Positions 32,924 to 34,791 of a DNA stretch of 34,791 nucleotides are shown in pieces. Each line of letters opens with the position of its first letter. The first letter of the stretch is position 1. The translations under genes and the position numbers were made by a program. The stretch is from NCBI GenBank assembly GCA_910588565.1, contig CAJUPF010000031.1, positions 1-34,791 on the forward strand. The letters run 5' to 3'. The notes under the pieces were generated by a model. The model was not told the origin of the DNA and made no database searches. It worked only from the letters and a program-made list of their open reading frames with translations. This DNA is from an uncultured Lachnospiraceae bacterium (GTDB taxonomy: Bacteria > Bacillota > Clostridia > Lachnospirales > Lachnospiraceae).

Positions 32924-33868
32924 TTATAACATTTTCCGGCGCTTTAAGATAATCAGCGCCACAATACATGTGGCGGCTATCAGAGCACAGATAATCGCAA
33001 ATCCATGGGGCGTCTGCGCCAGAGGCATCCACTTGCCGCTGACATTCATGCCATAGATGCCGGATATAATCGTAGGAATCGCCATCACTAACGTAATAGA
33101 TGCCAGAAATTTCATCACATTATTCAAACGGTTATTGATAATCGTAGAAACCAGTTCCCTCGAACCATGAATAATATCACGGTAAATATTGGTCATCTCA
33201 ATTGCCTGACGGTTCTCTACAATAACGTCGTCCAGCAATTCCTTGTCCTCCGGGTACTGCTGAATCCGTTCATAACGCGTCAGCCGATCCAATACGACTT
33301 TATTGGCGCTTAAGGAAGTGGCAAAGTAGACAAGGTTTGTCTCTAATTCATGCAGATTAATTAAATCCTTATCCTCTGTCGTCTCCGTTCCCACACGTTT
33401 CTCAATTTCGCTTCTCTTTTTATCGATTGCCCGCAGCAGCGACTGGTACAGATATGTGGTGCGCAGCAATACCTGATAGACAAAGCGCATCTTCTTCTTC
33501 GTACTGAATCCACGCATACGGTTGTTGTAAAAATAATTCAGAATCACCGTATCGTCACTGCATACGGTAATAATCGCATTGTCTACCAGCAAAATGCCAA
33601 GAGGAATGGTCGTATATGCACGCTGTTCGCTTCGTATCTCTTCGGAGGGGATATCCACCAATATCATCGTATAACCGTCTTCTAACTGCACACGGGAGCT
33701 TTCCTCTTCATCCAAAGCTGCCCTTAAATCAGCGATATCAATATTATAATAATCGGCTGTTTCCATTAATTCATCCATATTCGGCGATATCAGATTGACC
33801 CAGACATCCGGTTCATACGTCTTCTTCTGTGAAAGGATTCCATTATCTGTCTTGTATATTGTCTTCAT
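32924..33868 (-). CDS. corA: CorA-family divalent metal ion transporter
   Basis: A 314-residue inner membrane channel of the CorA/Mg2+ family. It has a large cytoplasmic N-terminal domain (1-250) and two membrane segments (about 254-272 and 289-308), with the selectivity motif YGMN (272-275) at the end of the first and basic RRKML at the C-terminus. The likely substrate is Mg2+, but other ions are possible. It has GGAGGTG before the ATG and a promoter in the region shared with a divergent metal-type regulator, which suggests metal-linked control. Confidence 0.93.
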   Translation of the reverse strand: MKTIYKTDNGILSQKKTYEPDVWVNLISPNMDELMETADYYNIDIADLRAALDEEESSRVQLEDGYTMILVDIPSEEIRSEQRAYTTIPLGILLVDNAIITVCSDDTVILNYFYNNRMRGFSTKKKMRFVYQVLLRTTYLYQSLLRAIDKKRSEIEKRVGTETTEDKDLINLHELETNLVYFATSLSANKVVLDRLTRYERIQQYPEDKELLDDVIVENRQAIEMTNIYRDIIHGSRELVSTIINNRLNNVMKFLASITLVMAIPTIISGIYGMNVSGKWMPLAQTPHGFAIICALIAATCIVALIILKRRKML

Positions 33869-33922
33869 ATTCCACCTCCATTTCTGGATCGTATTTGAAA
33901 ATTACGTTCCGCAATTCTTCTT

Positions 33923-33931
33923 ATTATAGCA
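33923..33931 (-). promoter_or_regulatory. Extended -10 promoter of corA
   Basis: On the minus strand TGCTATAAT: a perfect -10 box (33923-33928) with a TG extension and no good -35 box. The leader is about 50 nt. It is back to back with the regulator promoter at 33994-34002. Confidence 0.55.
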
Positions 33932-33993
33932 TATCCAGAGCAAAAAGAACATAATACTGTCAGAATATTTTCATTTTATTTTTTGCCGGAATG

Positions 33994-34002
33994 TGCTATA
34001 AT
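33994..34002 (+). promoter_or_regulatory. Extended -10 promoter of the DtxR-family regulator
   Basis: Plus-strand TGCTATAAT, the same nine bases as in the opposing corA promoter. The preceding -35 region is only T-rich. The two promoters lie about 65 bp apart, so one bound protein could affect both. Confidence 0.55.
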
Positions 34003-34042
34003 ATGTTATCTTTAAATTTTTTAGTAAATTGGAGGTTTTGAT

Positions 34043-34414
34043 ATGACAATACATGAATCTGCCGAAAATTATCTGGAAACAATCCTGATTTTAAGCAAAC
34101 GGCTTCCTGTCGTACGATCTGTGGATATTGCGGCGGAAATGAATTTTAAAAAATCCAGCATCAGTGTCGCTATGAAAAAACTGCGGGAAAATGGATATAT
34201 AGAAGTAACTGATTCCGGTTTTATTACGCTGACAGATACCGGACGTGAGATTGCGGATATGATTTATGAAAGACATACCTTTTTATCCGAATGGTTAAAA
34301 AATCTGGGGGTAGATGAAAAAACTGCTGCTGAAGATGCATGCAGGATGGAACATACCATAAGCAAAGAGAGCTTTTCCGCCATCAAAAAATATGTAAACG
34401 AACACCAGCCGTAA
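34043..34414 (+). CDS. Short DtxR/MntR-family metal-dependent regulator
   Basis: A 123-residue winged-helix regulator. The N-terminal helix-turn-helix (SVDIAAEMNFKKSSISVAMKKL, described at 26-47) is followed by a wing (ENGYIEVTDSGFITLTD) and a short dimerisation domain. Candidate metal ligands are E12, H78 in YERHTFL, and C100, E103, H104 in DACRMEH. Cys at this site is like iron-type DtxR/IdeR (CRWEH) rather than manganese-type MntR, and residue 9 is Asn. There is no SH3-like domain. GGAGG precedes the ATG. It is divergent from corA, which is a plausible target. Metal is uncertain. Confidence 0.88.
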   Translation: MTIHESAENYLETILILSKRLPVVRSVDIAAEMNFKKSSISVAMKKLRENGYIEVTDSGFITLTDTGREIADMIYERHTFLSEWLKNLGVDEKTAAEDACRMEHTISKESFSAIKKYVNEHQP

Positions 34415-34537
34415 ACATCACTGCTGCAATTTTGCTATTGGGCGCGCCAGACGTGCGCAATACATAATAACAGCCAGAAGAACGGCACAATGCGTAACCC
34501 AATGCCATATCTTCTGACTGTCTTTCTATACTGTCCG

Positions 34538-34791
34538 TTATTTTCCCAAAGCCGTTTTTCTGGAAACCTCTGTTTTTTCCTCATAGCAGGCAAATGCGTT
34601 GTCAACCATCTTCTGATCCGGTTTTGGCGTGAACAGGCTTACAACCGGAACAATCACAAGACCCGCCAGCATGGCAATCGCGCCGCAGTTAATCGGAGAC
34701 TGCATAATCGCGGGGAACGAGGATTTGAAAAATATGTTTGCAAGCATCAGTATGGAACTGAATAAAAAGCTGACCCAGCAGGATGCTTTTG
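34538..34791 (-). CDS. C-terminus of a probable sodium:solute symporter, cut by window edge
   Basis: The frame is open from the right edge to the stop at 34538, giving the last 84 residues. They contain two hydrophobic segments, CWVSFLFSSILMLANIFF and CGAIAMLAGLVIVPVVSLF, followed by TPKPDQKMVDNAFACYEE and a short hydrophilic tail. The pattern NxGAIAMLAGLxxVPxVS...TPKPD at the end is typical of sodium:solute symporters. The substrate cannot be judged from this fragment. Confidence 0.65.
   Translation of the reverse strand, partial: KASCWVSFLFSSILMLANIFFKSSFPAIMQSPINCGAIAMLAGLVIVPVVSLFTPKPDQKMVDNAFACYEEKTEVSRKTALGK

Noticed and set aside
1..34791. CRISPR arrays, tRNA or rRNA genes, complete insertion sequences or prophage
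   Set aside because: No regularly spaced repeats with unique spacers, no cloverleaf with CCA-type end, and no transposase or phage gene was recognised by eye.

Overview
The window looks like chromosomal DNA from an anaerobic, low-to-mid GC Firmicute, most likely a gut Lachnospiraceae-type Clostridia. The basis is: two tandem pyruvate:ferredoxin oxidoreductases, an H-cluster hydrogenase-like protein, LL-diaminopimelate aminotransferase, a GSI-alpha glutamine synthetase next to an ANTAR regulator, strong AGGAGG ribosome binding sites, and clear sigma-A promoters. This is inference from gene content; no rRNA or tRNA gene was seen to anchor it.

Layout. 1-7488 (all minus) is the pyruvate/ferredoxin/hydrogen block: an H-cluster protein, a complete nifJ-type PFOR with its own promoter and terminator, and a second PFOR cut by the left window edge. 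7566-9263 (minus) is an AAA-ATPase/PD-(D/E)XK family protein with its own promoter. 9424-11315 (plus) is a small signalling cassette: an ECF-like sigma factor broken by a one-base frameshift, a membrane-anchored putative anti-sigma protein, and a small exported protein. 11316-11734 is gene-poor and holds decayed fragments, including a recognisable YoeB/Txe toxin remnant. 11840-13480 (plus) is an ABC-F ATPase. 13566-15085 (minus) has a FliD-tail-like protein and a small unknown gene.

15164-25589 is a long run of ten minus-strand genes with short gaps or overlaps, transcribed as hisA (eukaryotic type), glnA, ANTAR regulator, dapF, dapL, nfo, purC, purF, purB, exported C39-like protein. It joins nitrogen assimilation, lysine/peptidoglycan precursor synthesis and purine synthesis. 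Upstream of it are two overlapping O-antigen-ligase-type membrane proteins (25662-28774) and an exported Ig-like (BIG2) repeat protein carrying a Asp-Asn-Pro-rich tandem repeat (28875-30404).

30548-32288 (plus) is guaB with a strong promoter and an unusual 186-bp leader segment bounded by 21-bp perfect inverted repeats. The right end has a corA-type transporter and a PAP2 phosphatase (minus), a divergent short DtxR-family regulator (plus), and the C-terminus of a probable sodium:solute symporter cut by the right edge.

The most interesting items are the inverted-repeat element in the guaB leader, the frameshifted sigma factor in front of an intact anti-sigma-like gene, the toxin remnant, the repeat tract inserted inside an Ig-like domain, and the small gene whose frame extends upstream of any standard start. 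No CRISPR array, prophage or complete insertion sequence was found.
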